Counted from the stretch's first letter, positions 16,669-25,858 are shown. The stretch is 64,000 bases of DNA from Saccharomonospora sp. NB11 (GCF_015910535.1 NZ_JACBJG010000015.1:1-64000), one strand, 5' to 3'. Notes: generated from the sequence alone by a model not told the origin. Numbers and translations: made by a program.

Positions 16669-17934
16669 TCAGGACGGCGTCGACGCGGGCCGCTCGGCAC
16701 GACTGTGCGTGCCGGTGAGGAACCAGTTCACCGCGCCCGCACCGGCGACGATGGTCGCGGCGACCGCGGGCAGCAGCAGCGCTGCGGACGTTCCGGCACG
16801 TTCGGCGATCTCTCCGGTGATCGCCGAACCGAGGGACTGTCCGACGATGACCCCTGATCCCAGCATGGTCATCACGGTCGCCGTGCGACCGGCCGGGCTT
16901 CGGTCCGCCCCGAAGCTGTACTGGGTGACCAGCGTCGGCCCGATCCCGATGCCGAGCAACGCCAGCGCGCCGATCATGCCGGGGACGTCGTCCACGAGGA
17001 GCAGCAGCAGGGTTCCGGTGAGCAGGATCGCGGAGAACGTCGCCCACCGGGCGCGCAGGGAGAACGTGGTGGGCAGCGCGGCGACGCCGAGCGCGAACCC
17101 GGCGGAGCCGATGCCCATGATCCCGTAGAGAAGCCCGGCCTGCTCGGAGACACCGCGGTCGGCCATGAACGACGTCAACGACGTCAGCATCGTGCCGAAG
17201 AAGGTGCCGACGCCGAAGATGCCGATCACGACCACGAGCAGGCGGGCGCGGAACAGGTCGCGGACCGGGGAGGGGGCCGCGCCGCTCGGTCCGCGGGTGG
17301 CCGACACGAGACGACCACTCGGGTGCAGAGCGAATGCGCCGACGAACATCACCGTGAGCACCGCGGCGCCGACGAGCGGCGCCCAGGGGGCGAGAGCCGA
17401 TGCGAGCAGTCCGACGACGAACGGGCCGATCACGAATACGGTCTCGTCCGCCGCCGACTCGTACGCCATCGTCGACGACAGGGTCTTCGCGCGCCGGGTG
17501 GGAGGAATGCGGTCGGTGATGAGGGTGACCAACCGGGACCGGGACAGAGGTGCGACCTGCGGTGCCGTGGCTCCGATGCCGAACCCGACGGCCAGCACGG
17601 CGAGATCCGACGCGTCGCTGTAGGTCACGAAGGCGAAGGCCACGAGCATCGCGGCGTTCGCGGCGGCGAGTACGAGCAGGACCCGCCGCTGTCCGAACCG
17701 GTCGGCGGCCGCGCCCGACAGCGCACCGAAGCACGCCGTCCCGGCGCCGACGGCGGCCGAGGTGAGGCCACCGAGCGACACCGACCCTCGCGCGGAGACG
17801 ACGACGGTGAGCACACCGACGACCATCATCGCGAACGGCAACCGAGCCATGAACGCGATGAGGAAGTAGGGCAGTCCCGCCGTGCGCAGCAGGCTGGTCG
17901 GCTGGGGAGTGACGGGATCGAGCGTCTGAGTCAT
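16669..17934 (-). CDS. MFS transporter
   Basis: A 421-aa protein with about 12 hydrophobic segments and the MFS loop motif GAAADRFGQRRVL. ATG 17934 (MTQTLDP) is preferred; the longer upstream frame lacks coding character. The substrate is unknown; drug-exporter type by general appearance. Confidence 0.88.
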   Translation of the reverse strand: MTQTLDPVTPQPTSLLRTAGLPYFLIAFMARLPFAMMVVGVLTVVVSARGSVSLGGLTSAAVGAGTACFGALSGAAADRFGQRRVLLVLAAANAAMLVAFAFVTYSDASDLAVLAVGFGIGATAPQVAPLSRSRLVTLITDRIPPTRRAKTLSSTMAYESAADETVFVIGPFVVGLLASALAPWAPLVGAAVLTVMFVGAFALHPSGRLVSATRGPSGAAPSPVRDLFRARLLVVVIGIFGVGTFFGTMLTSLTSFMADRGVSEQAGLLYGIMGIGSAGFALGVAALPTTFSLRARWATFSAILLTGTLLLLLVDDVPGMIGALALLGIGIGPTLVTQYSFGADRSPAGRTATVMTMLGSGVIVGQSLGSAITGEIAERAGTSAALLLPAVAATIVAGAGAVNWFLTGTHSRAERPASTPS

Positions 17935-18134
17935 CGGACACCTCCACGGATGCGGTGGTTGTGCCGCCGCTGTCCGTCGGGATACCGAGGACCGGTAGAT
18001 GCACAAATCGGTCGAGGGCCGCGTGGTGCGGCCAGCGGAACACCGTACTCGACGCGGGGAGCCGACGTGTGACGGGGCAGGCCTGCGTCGGACCGTGGTG
18101 CCGGGCGGTACGTCACCGTCCGGCACCAGCCGCC

Positions 18135-18269
18135 TCAGTCCTTGACCTTCACCCCGTTGCTGCTGCGACGACGGCGGTACCCGCGGTTGCGGTTGCCGCC
18201 GCACGCCACCAGCACGGGCATGGCGAGGAAACCGGCGAGCAGCGCTCGGCGGTTCAGACGCTTGGTCAC
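18135..18269 (-). CDS. Very small predicted lipoprotein (44 aa)
   Basis: Starts at GTG 18269 behind a purine-rich ribosome site (GGGGGAT). The protein has Lys/Arg at the N-terminus (MTKRLNRRA), a short hydrophobic stretch and a lipobox LVAC, then only about 23 residues, mostly Arg, Asn and Gly, ending KVKD. After lipidation the mature peptide would be tiny and basic. The signal-peptide logic and ribosome site support a real gene; no function can be assigned. Confidence 0.6.
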   Translation of the reverse strand: MTKRLNRRALLAGFLAMPVLVACGGNRNRGYRRRRSSNGVKVKD

Positions 18270-18502
18270 GATGAATCCCCCAACGTTCATGTTGATCTTG
18301 AACGGCGTCGGAAGAGTAGCGCACGCCAGGTCGTGCAGGGGACGATCGGGGAGACGACGGCCCGGTAGTTCACATATGTACTAAAGCTCACCGCGGCGCG
18401 TCCCGGTCGGGGTGAACGGTGGGTGTCGGCCGTCGGTGAGCGGGGCGAACGCCGTCGAGTGGTGGTCGACGAGTCGTGAGACGCGACGCTTCCCTCGGAA
18501 GT

Positions 18503-18520
18503 AGTAAATGTGTTTACTAT
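18503..18520 (+). promoter_or_regulatory. Operator/-10 region of the homogentisate operon
   Basis: AGTAAATGTGTTTACT is a perfect palindrome with 6-bp arms and a 4-bp centre. The following TACTAT (18515-18520) looks like a -10 box, so a repressor bound here would block the promoter. It lies 62 bp upstream of the homogentisate dioxygenase start. No regulator gene is adjacent. The 200-bp stretch before it otherwise shows nothing recognisable. Confidence 0.65.
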
Positions 18521-18581
18521 GTGGTCGCGTGGGGCGTCCGGCGCCGGGCGGTCCGCGACGCGACTTCCAAGGAGGCAGGTC

Positions 18582-19778
18582 ATGGCGTACTACCGTCAGG
18601 TGGGTCACGTGCCGCCGAAGCGACACACCCAGCACCGGGACGAGAACGGCACCCTCTACTACGAGGAACTCATGGGGGAGGAGGGCTTCTCGTCCGACTC
18701 CTCGCTGCTGTACCACCGGCACATCCCGTCGGCGATCGTCGACTCCCAGGTGTGGGAGCTGCGCGACCAGACGACGACGCCGAACCACCCGCTGAAGCCT
18801 CGTCACCTGAAACTGCACGACCTGTTCGGCGACGAGTGGAAGACCACCGACGTGGTCACCGGGCGCCGCCTGATCCTCGGCAACGCCGACGTGCGCATCT
18901 CGTACGTGGTGGCGGGAACGGCGTCCCCGTTGTACCGCAACGGAATCGGCGACGAGATCGTCTACGTCGAGTCCGGCGACGCGATCGTGGAGACCGTGTT
19001 CGGGGCGTTGCGGGCCACCACCGGCGACTACGTCGTGCTCCCGATGTCCACCACCCATCGCTGGCTGCCGCAGGGTGATCAGCCGCTGCGGGCGTACGCG
19101 ATCGAGGCCAACAGCCACGTCGCGCCGCCGAAGCGCTACCTGTCCCGGTACGGCCAGTTGCTGGAACACGCGCCGTACTGCGAGCGTGACCTGCACGGGC
19201 CGACGGAGGTGCTGACGGCCGAGGGCGCCGACGTCGAGGTGCTGCTCAAGCATCGCGGGCCGGGCGGGGTCGTGGGCACGCGCCTGGTGTACCCGAACCA
19301 TCCGTTCGACGTCGTCGGCTGGGACGGCTGCCTCTACCCGTACACCTTCAACATCAACGACTTCGAGCCCATCACCGGGCGCGTGCACCAGCCGCCGCCC
19401 GTGCACCAGGTGTTCGAGGGGCACAACTTCGTCGTGTGCAATTTCGTGCCGCGCAAGGTGGACTACCACCCGCTGGCCATCCCCGTGCCGTACTACCACT
19501 CCAATGTGGACTCCGACGAGATCATGTTCTACTGCGGAGGCGACTACGAGGCGCGCAAGGGCTCGGGCATCAACCAGGGTTCGATCTCGATCCACCCGGG
19601 CGGACACTCGCACGGTCCGCAGCCGGGCGCGTACGAGCGCAGCATCGGTGTCGAAGCCTTCGACGAGCTCGCCGTCATGGTCGACACCTTCCGCCCGCTC
19701 GAACTCGGCGAAGGGGCGTTGGCCTGCGAGGACCCGAACTACGCGTGGACCTGGTCCGGGCGAGGGCCGCAGCAGTGA
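18582..19778 (+). CDS. hmgA: Homogentisate 1,2-dioxygenase
   Basis: A 398-aa cupin-fold, iron-dependent ring-cleaving enzyme converting homogentisate to maleylacetoacetate in tyrosine/phenylalanine degradation. Visible are the N-terminal PPKRHTQHRDENG, the core PPPVHQVFEGHNFVVCNFVPR, and the iron-site region PYYHSNVDSDEIMFYCGGDYEAR, then SIHPGGHSHGP. Start ATG 18582 has GGAGG ten bases upstream. It is the first gene of a three-gene operon with 4-bp overlaps, ending in fumarylacetoacetase. Confidence 0.93.
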   Translation: MAYYRQVGHVPPKRHTQHRDENGTLYYEELMGEEGFSSDSSLLYHRHIPSAIVDSQVWELRDQTTTPNHPLKPRHLKLHDLFGDEWKTTDVVTGRRLILGNADVRISYVVAGTASPLYRNGIGDEIVYVESGDAIVETVFGALRATTGDYVVLPMSTTHRWLPQGDQPLRAYAIEANSHVAPPKRYLSRYGQLLEHAPYCERDLHGPTEVLTAEGADVEVLLKHRGPGGVVGTRLVYPNHPFDVVGWDGCLYPYTFNINDFEPITGRVHQPPPVHQVFEGHNFVVCNFVPRKVDYHPLAIPVPYYHSNVDSDEIMFYCGGDYEARKGSGINQGSISIHPGGHSHGPQPGAYERSIGVEAFDELAVMVDTFRPLELGEGALACEDPNYAWTWSGRGPQQ

Positions 19779-20641
19779 TCCCCGCCTTCGCCCGAGGACT
19801 GTGCGACGACGCCGCGATCTTCCCGCCGGGATCGTCGCCACTGGCCGACGCCGTGCCCGCGCACGTGCGGCACCGCCACGCCCCGTACGCCGAGCTGGTC
19901 GGCCCGCTGGTGATCTCGGCGACGGCGTCGCGAGCGCTGCCGGACCTGCTCCCCGTCGAGGGCGGGCACCGGCTCGACCTCGCGGTGACCTTCCCCGAGG
20001 GGCCTGCGACCGTGCCCGCCGTGATGGAGGCCGTGACGGCGCTCCCGGTGGATGTTCGCGCGCTCGAAGTGGCGGTGCCAGAGGGTGTCACCGCCGTCGA
20101 GCTGGTCGGCGCGCTCGACGCGGCGGGTGTCGACGACACCGTCGAGGTGTTCGTGGAGGTCCCCCGCGACGCGCGACGGGCCGACGTGATCGCGGCGCTG
20201 GCGACCACGCGGTACCTGGCGAAGTTCCGCACCGGCGGGGTCAGGGCGGAACTGTATCCCGACGAGGTCGAACTCGCCGCGGCGATCACGGCGGTCGTGG
20301 GCGCGGGTGTGCCGTACAAGGCCACGGCGGGACTGCACCACGCCGTGCGCAACACCGACCCGGACACCGGCTTCGAGCAACACGGCTTCCTCAACCTGCT
20401 GCTCGCGACCGACGCCGCGCTGCGTGGTGCGGACGAGAGCGACCTGGTGCCGATCCTCGCCGACCGCGACGGCTCGGCGCTCGCCGAGCGCGTCACGGCA
20501 CTGACCGACGACCGGGTGGCCGCGACGCGGGCGACGTTCCGGTCGTTCGGCACGTGCAGCGTGGACGAGCCGCTGACCGAGATGATCGACCTCGGCCTGG
20601 TGCCGAACGCGGTGTCTCCCACTGACGAAAGGACCGTATGA
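19775..20641 (+). CDS. Uncharacterised protein between homogentisate dioxygenase and fumarylacetoacetase
   Basis: A 288-aa soluble protein. GTG 19775 overlaps the previous stop (GTGA) and its own stop overlaps the next ATG (ATGA), so it is translationally locked into the pathway. No named domain is recognised. Conserved-looking blocks are CDDAAIFPPG near the N-terminus, YLAKFRTGG, PYKATAGLHHAVR and HGFLNLLLATDAA, with alternating beta/alpha character that could be a TIM-like barrel. The pathway step between its neighbours is maleylacetoacetate isomerisation, normally glutathione-dependent, and actinobacteria lack glutathione. A role in that step is inference. Confidence 0.8.
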   Translation: MIPAFARGLCDDAAIFPPGSSPLADAVPAHVRHRHAPYAELVGPLVISATASRALPDLLPVEGGHRLDLAVTFPEGPATVPAVMEAVTALPVDVRALEVAVPEGVTAVELVGALDAAGVDDTVEVFVEVPRDARRADVIAALATTRYLAKFRTGGVRAELYPDEVELAAAITAVVGAGVPYKATAGLHHAVRNTDPDTGFEQHGFLNLLLATDAALRGADESDLVPILADRDGSALAERVTALTDDRVAATRATFRSFGTCSVDEPLTEMIDLGLVPNAVSPTDERTV

Positions 20642-21816
20642 CCGCCATCGAGATTCCCGACGGCTCGCTGTTCGGGCTGAACAACCTGCCCTACGGCGTC
20701 TTCTCCACCCCGGGTGCGCCGCGTCGGGTCGGCGTGCGCGTGGGGGACACCGTCGTCGACCTCGCCGCGACGCTCGGCGACGACGTCTTCGCCCGGCCGA
20801 CGCTCAACGCCTTCATGGCGCAGGGACACCGACGCTGGGTGGAGGTGCGTGAGCGGATCACCGAGCTGGTGTCGGGCGACGTGCCGGACGCGGCCGTGCA
20901 CTCGGTCGACGAGGTGACACTCCACCTGCCCGTCGAGGTCGGCGACTACGTCGACTTCTACGCCTCCGAACACCACGCCACCAACCTCGGCAAGCTGTTC
21001 CGCCCCGGCTCCCCGCCGCTCATGCCGAACTGGAAGCACCTCCCCGTCGGCTACCACGGCCGCGCGGGCACCGTGATCCCGTCCGGCACCGACATCGTGC
21101 GCCCGTGCGGCCAACGCAAGGCGCCCGACGAGGACACCCCCACGTTCGGGGAGAGCAGGCGACTGGACATCGAGGCGGAACTCGGCTTCGTCGTGGGCAC
21201 CGGCTCGGAGCTGGGCAGGCCCGTGCCGACCGGCGAGTTCGGCGAGCGGGTGTTCGGCGTGGTGATCGTCAACGACTGGTCGGCACGCGACATCCAGGCC
21301 TGGGAGTACGTGCCGCTCGGCCCGTTCCTCGGCAAGAGCTTCGCGACGTCGATCTCGCCGTGGGTGGTGCCGCTGCTCGCCCTGGAGGCCGCGCGGGTCG
21401 ACACGCCGACGCAGGACCCGGAACCGCTGCCGTACCTGACGGAGACCTCGCCGTGGGGGTTGGACATCGAGCTGGAGGTGGAGCTGAACGGCGAGGTTGT
21501 CAGCCGTCCGCCGTACCGGGAGATGTACTGGTCGCCCGCGCAGATGCTCGCGCACCTGACCGTCAACGGCGCGTCCTCGCGCACCGGTGACCTGTTCGCC
21601 TCGGGGACCGTTTCCGGCCCGGAACGCGACCAGCGCGGCGCCTTCATCGAGCTCACGTGGGGCGGCAAGGAACCGCTTCGGGTGGCAGGAGAGGAACGGA
21701 CCTTCCTCCAGGACGGCGACGAGGTCGTGCTGAGGGCCAGCGCGCCCGGTGTGGGCGGTGGTCGGATCGGCTTCGGCGAGGTCCGCACGCGCATCCTGCC
21801 CGCGACGCACACCTGA
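20638..21816 (+). CDS. fahA: Fumarylacetoacetase
   Basis: A 392-aa member of the FAH family hydrolysing fumarylacetoacetate to fumarate and acetoacetate. Motifs: DYVDFYASEHHATNLG with the metal/catalytic His, LPVGYHGRAGTVIPSG, metal ligands in DIEAELGFVVG, and VFGVVIVNDWSARDIQAWEYVPLGPF, all typical of full-length FAH. Last gene of the homogentisate operon; a long-stem terminator follows. Confidence 0.94.
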   Translation: MTAIEIPDGSLFGLNNLPYGVFSTPGAPRRVGVRVGDTVVDLAATLGDDVFARPTLNAFMAQGHRRWVEVRERITELVSGDVPDAAVHSVDEVTLHLPVEVGDYVDFYASEHHATNLGKLFRPGSPPLMPNWKHLPVGYHGRAGTVIPSGTDIVRPCGQRKAPDEDTPTFGESRRLDIEAELGFVVGTGSELGRPVPTGEFGERVFGVVIVNDWSARDIQAWEYVPLGPFLGKSFATSISPWVVPLLALEAARVDTPTQDPEPLPYLTETSPWGLDIELEVELNGEVVSRPPYREMYWSPAQMLAHLTVNGASSRTGDLFASGTVSGPERDQRGAFIELTWGGKEPLRVAGEERTFLQDGDEVVLRASAPGVGGGRIGFGEVRTRILPATHT

Positions 21817-21841
21817 GCGGCGGGACGCCCGCCGGTCACGA

Positions 21842-21883
21842 AGGAAGGCCCCACCCGTCAACGACGCCGGGTGGGGCCTTCCT
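21842..21883. terminator. Hairpin terminator
   Basis: A 15-bp GC-rich perfect stem (AGGAAGGCCCCACCC at 21842-21856 with its complement at 21869-21883) and a 12-nt loop. It lies between the convergent ends of fahA and the MHS transporter gene. Confidence 0.85.
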
Positions 21884-21900
21884 CATGCTCGGGGGAGTGG

Positions 21901-23256
21901 TCAGCCCTCGACCTTGTCGAGGTCGACGCCTCGGCTCTCCCGGCTCGTCGCCACGGCGACGAACGTGATCGTCATCGTGATCACCAGGTACGCGATGACC
22001 GATCCGACGCCGTAGCTCTCGATGAGCCACACGGCGATGAACGGAGCCGGAGCACCGGCGAAGATCGACGAACCCTGGAACACCAGCGACGATCCGGCGT
22101 AGCGGTAGCGCGTGGGGAACAGCTCGGTGATCCACGCCGCCTCGGGCCCGGCGAGCATGCCGTGGAAGAACGCCCCCACGCACACCCCGAGCCACAGCAT
22201 CGGCACGCTCTCGAACTGCACCAGCCAGAAGAAGATCGGTGCCCACGCGATCAACACCGCGGTCGGCACGAGCATGGCCTTCTTGCGCCCGACCCGGTCG
22301 GACCACGCCCCACCGCTGATCATGCCGACGAACTGGAACACCGACGCGAACGTCACCGCGAGGGTCACGTCACCGCGGTCGAAGTCGAAGTAGGTGGTGG
22401 CGTAGGCGATGACGAACGTCGTGTAGACGTAGAACGCGATGTTCTCGCCCAGCCGTTGGCCGAGCCCGTGCAACACCTGACGCGGACGCCGCAGGGCGAG
22501 CACGATGCTCGACTTCTCCTGTCGCCGCGCCGGCTGCGCCGCCACCTTCTCCTGGGCCTTGCGGAACACGGGCGACTCCTCGACGCCGCGCCGCACCCAG
22601 AACCCGATCACCAGCAGCGGGATGGCGAGCAGGAACGCGACGCGCCATCCCCACGACTCGAACGCCGCGTCGGTGGTGGTCATCGACAGCACGGTGATCA
22701 CCGTGGTGGCCAGGACCGTGCCCGCGGGAGCGCCCGCCTGCGGCCAGGACGCCCAGAAACCACGTCGTTTCGGCTCGCCGTACTCGCTGACGAGCAGCAC
22801 GGCGGCACCGAACTCGCCACCGAGCGCGAAGCCCTGGATCAGCCGCAGCAGCACGAGCAGCACCGTCGCGGTGATCCCGATGTCGTGATAGGTCGGCAGC
22901 AGGCCGATCGACGCGGTCGCGGTGCCGAGCAGCAGGAACGTCACCACGAGCATCGGTTTGCGACCGAACCGGTCGCCGAGGTGTCCGAAGACGACGCCGC
23001 CCAGCGGGCGGGCGACGAAGCCGAGCCCCTGGGTCGCCAGTGCCAGCAACAGGCTGGTGACACCGTTGTCGTTCGGGAAGAACAGCGGACCGAGCACGGT
23101 GGCGGCGAGCACGCCGTAGATGGCGAAGTCGTACCACTCCAGCACCGCTCCGGCCATGCTGCCGGTCAGGACCCGCCGGAACATGCGGGGTGTCGTGCCT
23201 CCGCCGGTGCTGCCCCCGTCGGCGCCGGTGGGGAATGAGTCAAGGGCTGATGCCAC
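21901..23256 (-). CDS. MFS transporter of the MHS (metabolite:H+ symporter) family
   Basis: A 451-aa, 12-helix protein with the family's AVLEWYDFAIYGVLAA, the loop HLGDRFGRKPML and RLIQGFALGGEFGAA, as in ShiA/PcaT/ProP-like symporters of organic acids and aromatic compounds. It lies 66 bp after the self-sufficient P450 in the same direction, so it may import that enzyme's substrate. Confidence 0.92.
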   Translation of the reverse strand: MASALDSFPTGADGGSTGGGTTPRMFRRVLTGSMAGAVLEWYDFAIYGVLAATVLGPLFFPNDNGVTSLLLALATQGLGFVARPLGGVVFGHLGDRFGRKPMLVVTFLLLGTATASIGLLPTYHDIGITATVLLVLLRLIQGFALGGEFGAAVLLVSEYGEPKRRGFWASWPQAGAPAGTVLATTVITVLSMTTTDAAFESWGWRVAFLLAIPLLVIGFWVRRGVEESPVFRKAQEKVAAQPARRQEKSSIVLALRRPRQVLHGLGQRLGENIAFYVYTTFVIAYATTYFDFDRGDVTLAVTFASVFQFVGMISGGAWSDRVGRKKAMLVPTAVLIAWAPIFFWLVQFESVPMLWLGVCVGAFFHGMLAGPEAAWITELFPTRYRYAGSSLVFQGSSIFAGAPAPFIAVWLIESYGVGSVIAYLVITMTITFVAVATSRESRGVDLDKVEG

Positions 23257-23322
23257 CTGAGGTTCCTTTCACCTTCGTACGGGCCGCCTCGTCGCGGCCC
23301 GGAAGTCGGGAGAGGGAGCCGG

Positions 23323-25689
23323 TCACAGCTCCACGGTGAGCGCGCTGCCGCAGGCGCGGGAGCAGCACGTCATCATCTTGTTGTTCAGTGCGCGCTCGGA
23401 CTTGGTGAGGACCTTGTCGCGGTGATCGACCTCCCCGGCGGAGACGGCGACCTCGCAACTTCCGCACAGCCCTTCCTCGCAGTCGCTCGGCACGTCGATG
23501 TTCGCGGCACGCAGCGCGGCGAGGACGGTCTGGTCGGCGGCGACCTGGACCGTGATGCCGGAGTCGGCGAGCCTGACCTCGAAGGCGTGTTCCTTCTCGG
23601 GATCGAGTTCGGCGAGGTCGCTGGAGAAGTGTTCGACGCGCAGGGATTCCTCGGGCCAGTGCTCGGCGGCGTCCGCCAGGGCGTCGAGCAGCCGTTGCGG
23701 CCCGCACGCGTAGAGCTGCGTGTCCTCGCGCGGCTCGGCGAGCAACGACGCGACGTCGAGTCGGGTGCCTTCGTCGGAGACGTGCAGGACGAGCCGATCT
23801 CCGTGGTCGCGCACGGCCCGATCAAGCAGTGCCATCGCGCTCCGCGTCGTCCCGCAGTAGTGGAACTCGTAGTCCTTGCCCTCGCGGCGCGCGTGGTCGG
23901 CCATCGCCAGGATCGGGGTGATGCCGATGCCGCCCGCCACGAACAGGTAGCGCCGCGCGTCCGGGTCGAGCTTGAAGTGGTTGCGCGGCCCGCGCATCGA
24001 CACGGTGTCGCCGACGGACAGTCGTTCGTGGACGAATCGCGAGCCGCCCCGGCTGTCCGGGTCCTTCAGCACCGCGATCTGGTAGCACGACCGGTCGTTC
24101 GGGTCGCCGCACAGGGAGTACTGCCGGGAGAGTTCCCCGAGTTGCAGGTCCACATGCGACCCCGGCGACCACGTCGGCAGCGGCCTGCCACGGACGTCGG
24201 CGAGGGTGAGCCGCACGACGTCGTCGGCCTCGGCGACGATGTCGCGCACCTCCATCGTGCGCGTGAGGGCCTTCGTGGACGGTTGTCCGATCTTGACGGT
24301 GAGGCGTCGGTCGAGGAGTTCCGGGTGGGCCCGCTCGGGGTTCTTCGCCGGGTCCCACTGCACCCACAGGTGCTCCGGCCCGCGGAAGGACGTGTTGGGC
24401 AGGTACGTGAACTCCTGGTCGGGCACCAGTTCGAGGTGCGGCAGCCGGGTCGTCAGCTCCTCCAGGAAGATCTGGATCTCCATCCGGGCCAGGTTCTTGC
24501 CCATGCACTGGTGGGCGCCGTAGCCGAAGCTCAGGTGGTCGCTGGCATTCTCGCGCCGCACGTCCAGCTCGTCGGGGTCGTCGAAAACGCGTTCGTCGTG
24601 GTTGGCCGACGTGTTGACGATGAGCAGCTTGCCGCCCTTCGGGATGTCGACGCCCCCGACCTGAGTGTCCTTCGTGGCCACCCGACGCCACGCGATGATC
24701 GACCCCGAGTAGCGCAGACATTCCTCGACGGCGTTGGGGATGAGGCTCTGATCGGCGCAGATCTCCTCCCACACCGCGCGGTTCTCCAGCAGCAGCTTGA
24801 TTGCGTTGGTGGCGGCGAGCGCGGTGGTCTCGTGGGCGGCGACGATGCCCGCCATCATCATCGAGTGGAGGTAGGAGTCGGTGATGACGTCGGGCATCGT
24901 CGGCTGGAGTCGTAGGCCGTACTGCATCCACCCCGGCTTCGACGGGTCCTCGCGCATCTTGTCGAGCACCGCGCCCGCGTACTGCCAGAACTTCCCGACG
25001 TTCTCGGCGACGGCGACCTGCTCCTCCGGCGCGGGCCGACCCCACGTGTTCACGGTGTGCGCGACCGAGTAGCGGCGCAGGGTGGCCATGTCCTCCTCGG
25101 GCACGCCGAGGAAGTGCAGGGCGACGGTCAGCGGGATCTCGTAGAGCATCTCGTCGACCAGCTCGGCCTTGCCGCGATCGACGAAGCGGTCGACGTGCTC
25201 GCGGACCAGCCTGCGCACCATTGGCTCGTGGCGGGCGAGCGCAGGTGGGGTGAAGGGCTCCATCAGGGCGCGGCGACGCGGCATGTGCGCGGGCTCGTCC
25301 TCGTTCACGAGCGTGCGGCCCATGGCGTAGTCGTACTTGGCGAGCACGGCGTTGGCCTCGTCGCCGAACGGGGTGATCTTCTCCAGCACGTTGGCCGGGG
25401 AGAACGTGATGTTGTCGCGGAAGACCGCCTTGACGTCCTCGTACCGGGTGACCACCCAGTAGCCGAGCTCGGGGCTGTAGAAGACCGGCTCCTCGTCGCG
25501 TGACCAACGCAGGGAGCCCGGCGGATCCTGCTGGTAGGGCCCGGTGAACGGGTCGAACGCCGCCGCGTTGGCCGAGATCGGGCAGCCCGTGGGGCTCGAC
25601 CGGGTGTGCTCGACGGGGCAGCCGCTCGCGCTCCCGGGCGTCTCGGCATGGTCCCTGTCGTCGGTGGCCATGACCGGCTCCGCACCCAT
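23323..25689 (-). CDS. Self-sufficient cytochrome P450 (P450-FMN reductase-2Fe2S ferredoxin fusion, CYP116B-like)
   Basis: A 788-aa three-domain protein. The P450 part (about 30-450) shows the I-helix AGIVAAHETT at 280-289, ExxR at Glu323-Arg326 and the heme ligand Cys395 in FGYGAHQCMG. A PFOR-type reductase follows (RQYSLCGDP, GGIGITPIL), then a C-terminal plant-type ferredoxin with CEEGLCGSC and a final Cys. Electrons flow NAD(P)H to FMN to 2Fe-2S to heme on one chain, so no partner proteins are needed. The CYP116B family hydroxylates or dealkylates many aromatic substrates. The transporter gene downstream and the palindromes upstream suggest a regulated catabolic unit. Confidence 0.94.
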   Translation of the reverse strand: MGAEPVMATDDRDHAETPGSASGCPVEHTRSSPTGCPISANAAAFDPFTGPYQQDPPGSLRWSRDEEPVFYSPELGYWVVTRYEDVKAVFRDNITFSPANVLEKITPFGDEANAVLAKYDYAMGRTLVNEDEPAHMPRRRALMEPFTPPALARHEPMVRRLVREHVDRFVDRGKAELVDEMLYEIPLTVALHFLGVPEEDMATLRRYSVAHTVNTWGRPAPEEQVAVAENVGKFWQYAGAVLDKMREDPSKPGWMQYGLRLQPTMPDVITDSYLHSMMMAGIVAAHETTALAATNAIKLLLENRAVWEEICADQSLIPNAVEECLRYSGSIIAWRRVATKDTQVGGVDIPKGGKLLIVNTSANHDERVFDDPDELDVRRENASDHLSFGYGAHQCMGKNLARMEIQIFLEELTTRLPHLELVPDQEFTYLPNTSFRGPEHLWVQWDPAKNPERAHPELLDRRLTVKIGQPSTKALTRTMEVRDIVAEADDVVRLTLADVRGRPLPTWSPGSHVDLQLGELSRQYSLCGDPNDRSCYQIAVLKDPDSRGGSRFVHERLSVGDTVSMRGPRNHFKLDPDARRYLFVAGGIGITPILAMADHARREGKDYEFHYCGTTRSAMALLDRAVRDHGDRLVLHVSDEGTRLDVASLLAEPREDTQLYACGPQRLLDALADAAEHWPEESLRVEHFSSDLAELDPEKEHAFEVRLADSGITVQVAADQTVLAALRAANIDVPSDCEEGLCGSCEVAVSAGEVDHRDKVLTKSERALNNKMMTCCSRACGSALTVEL

Positions 25690-25709
25690 AGGCGTCCCTC
25701 CATACAGCT

Positions 25710-25748
25710 CTGTACAGGGTGTTTACCTTTATCGAACACAAGTGTTCG
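25710..25748 (-). promoter_or_regulatory. Palindromic operators upstream of the P450 gene
   Basis: CTGTACAG (25710-25717) is a perfect 8-bp palindrome. CGAACACAAGTGTTCG (25733-25748) has 7-bp perfect arms around AA and is flanked by near-matching TAT/GTA. Both lie within 60 bp of the P450 start and are AT-richer than the surroundings. The second looks like a TetR-type site, but no TetR gene is adjacent, so the regulator is unknown. Confidence 0.65.
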
Positions 25749-25858
25749 GTAAGAGAATGCGGGCAGCCTAAAGTGAGCTGTGACTCCGGTCAAGGTTTCC
25801 GCCGCCCAGCGGCGTCGGATCGATGCCGAGCCGTTCGCCGGGCGTGTCCGCGCCCCAC

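Noticed and set aside
18381-19841. Long minus-strand open frame of about 486 codons opposite the homogentisate dioxygenase gene
   Set aside because: It is Arg/Val/His-rich shadow sequence typical of high-GC antisense frames, and the plus strand encodes a clear enzyme with motifs and a ribosome site.
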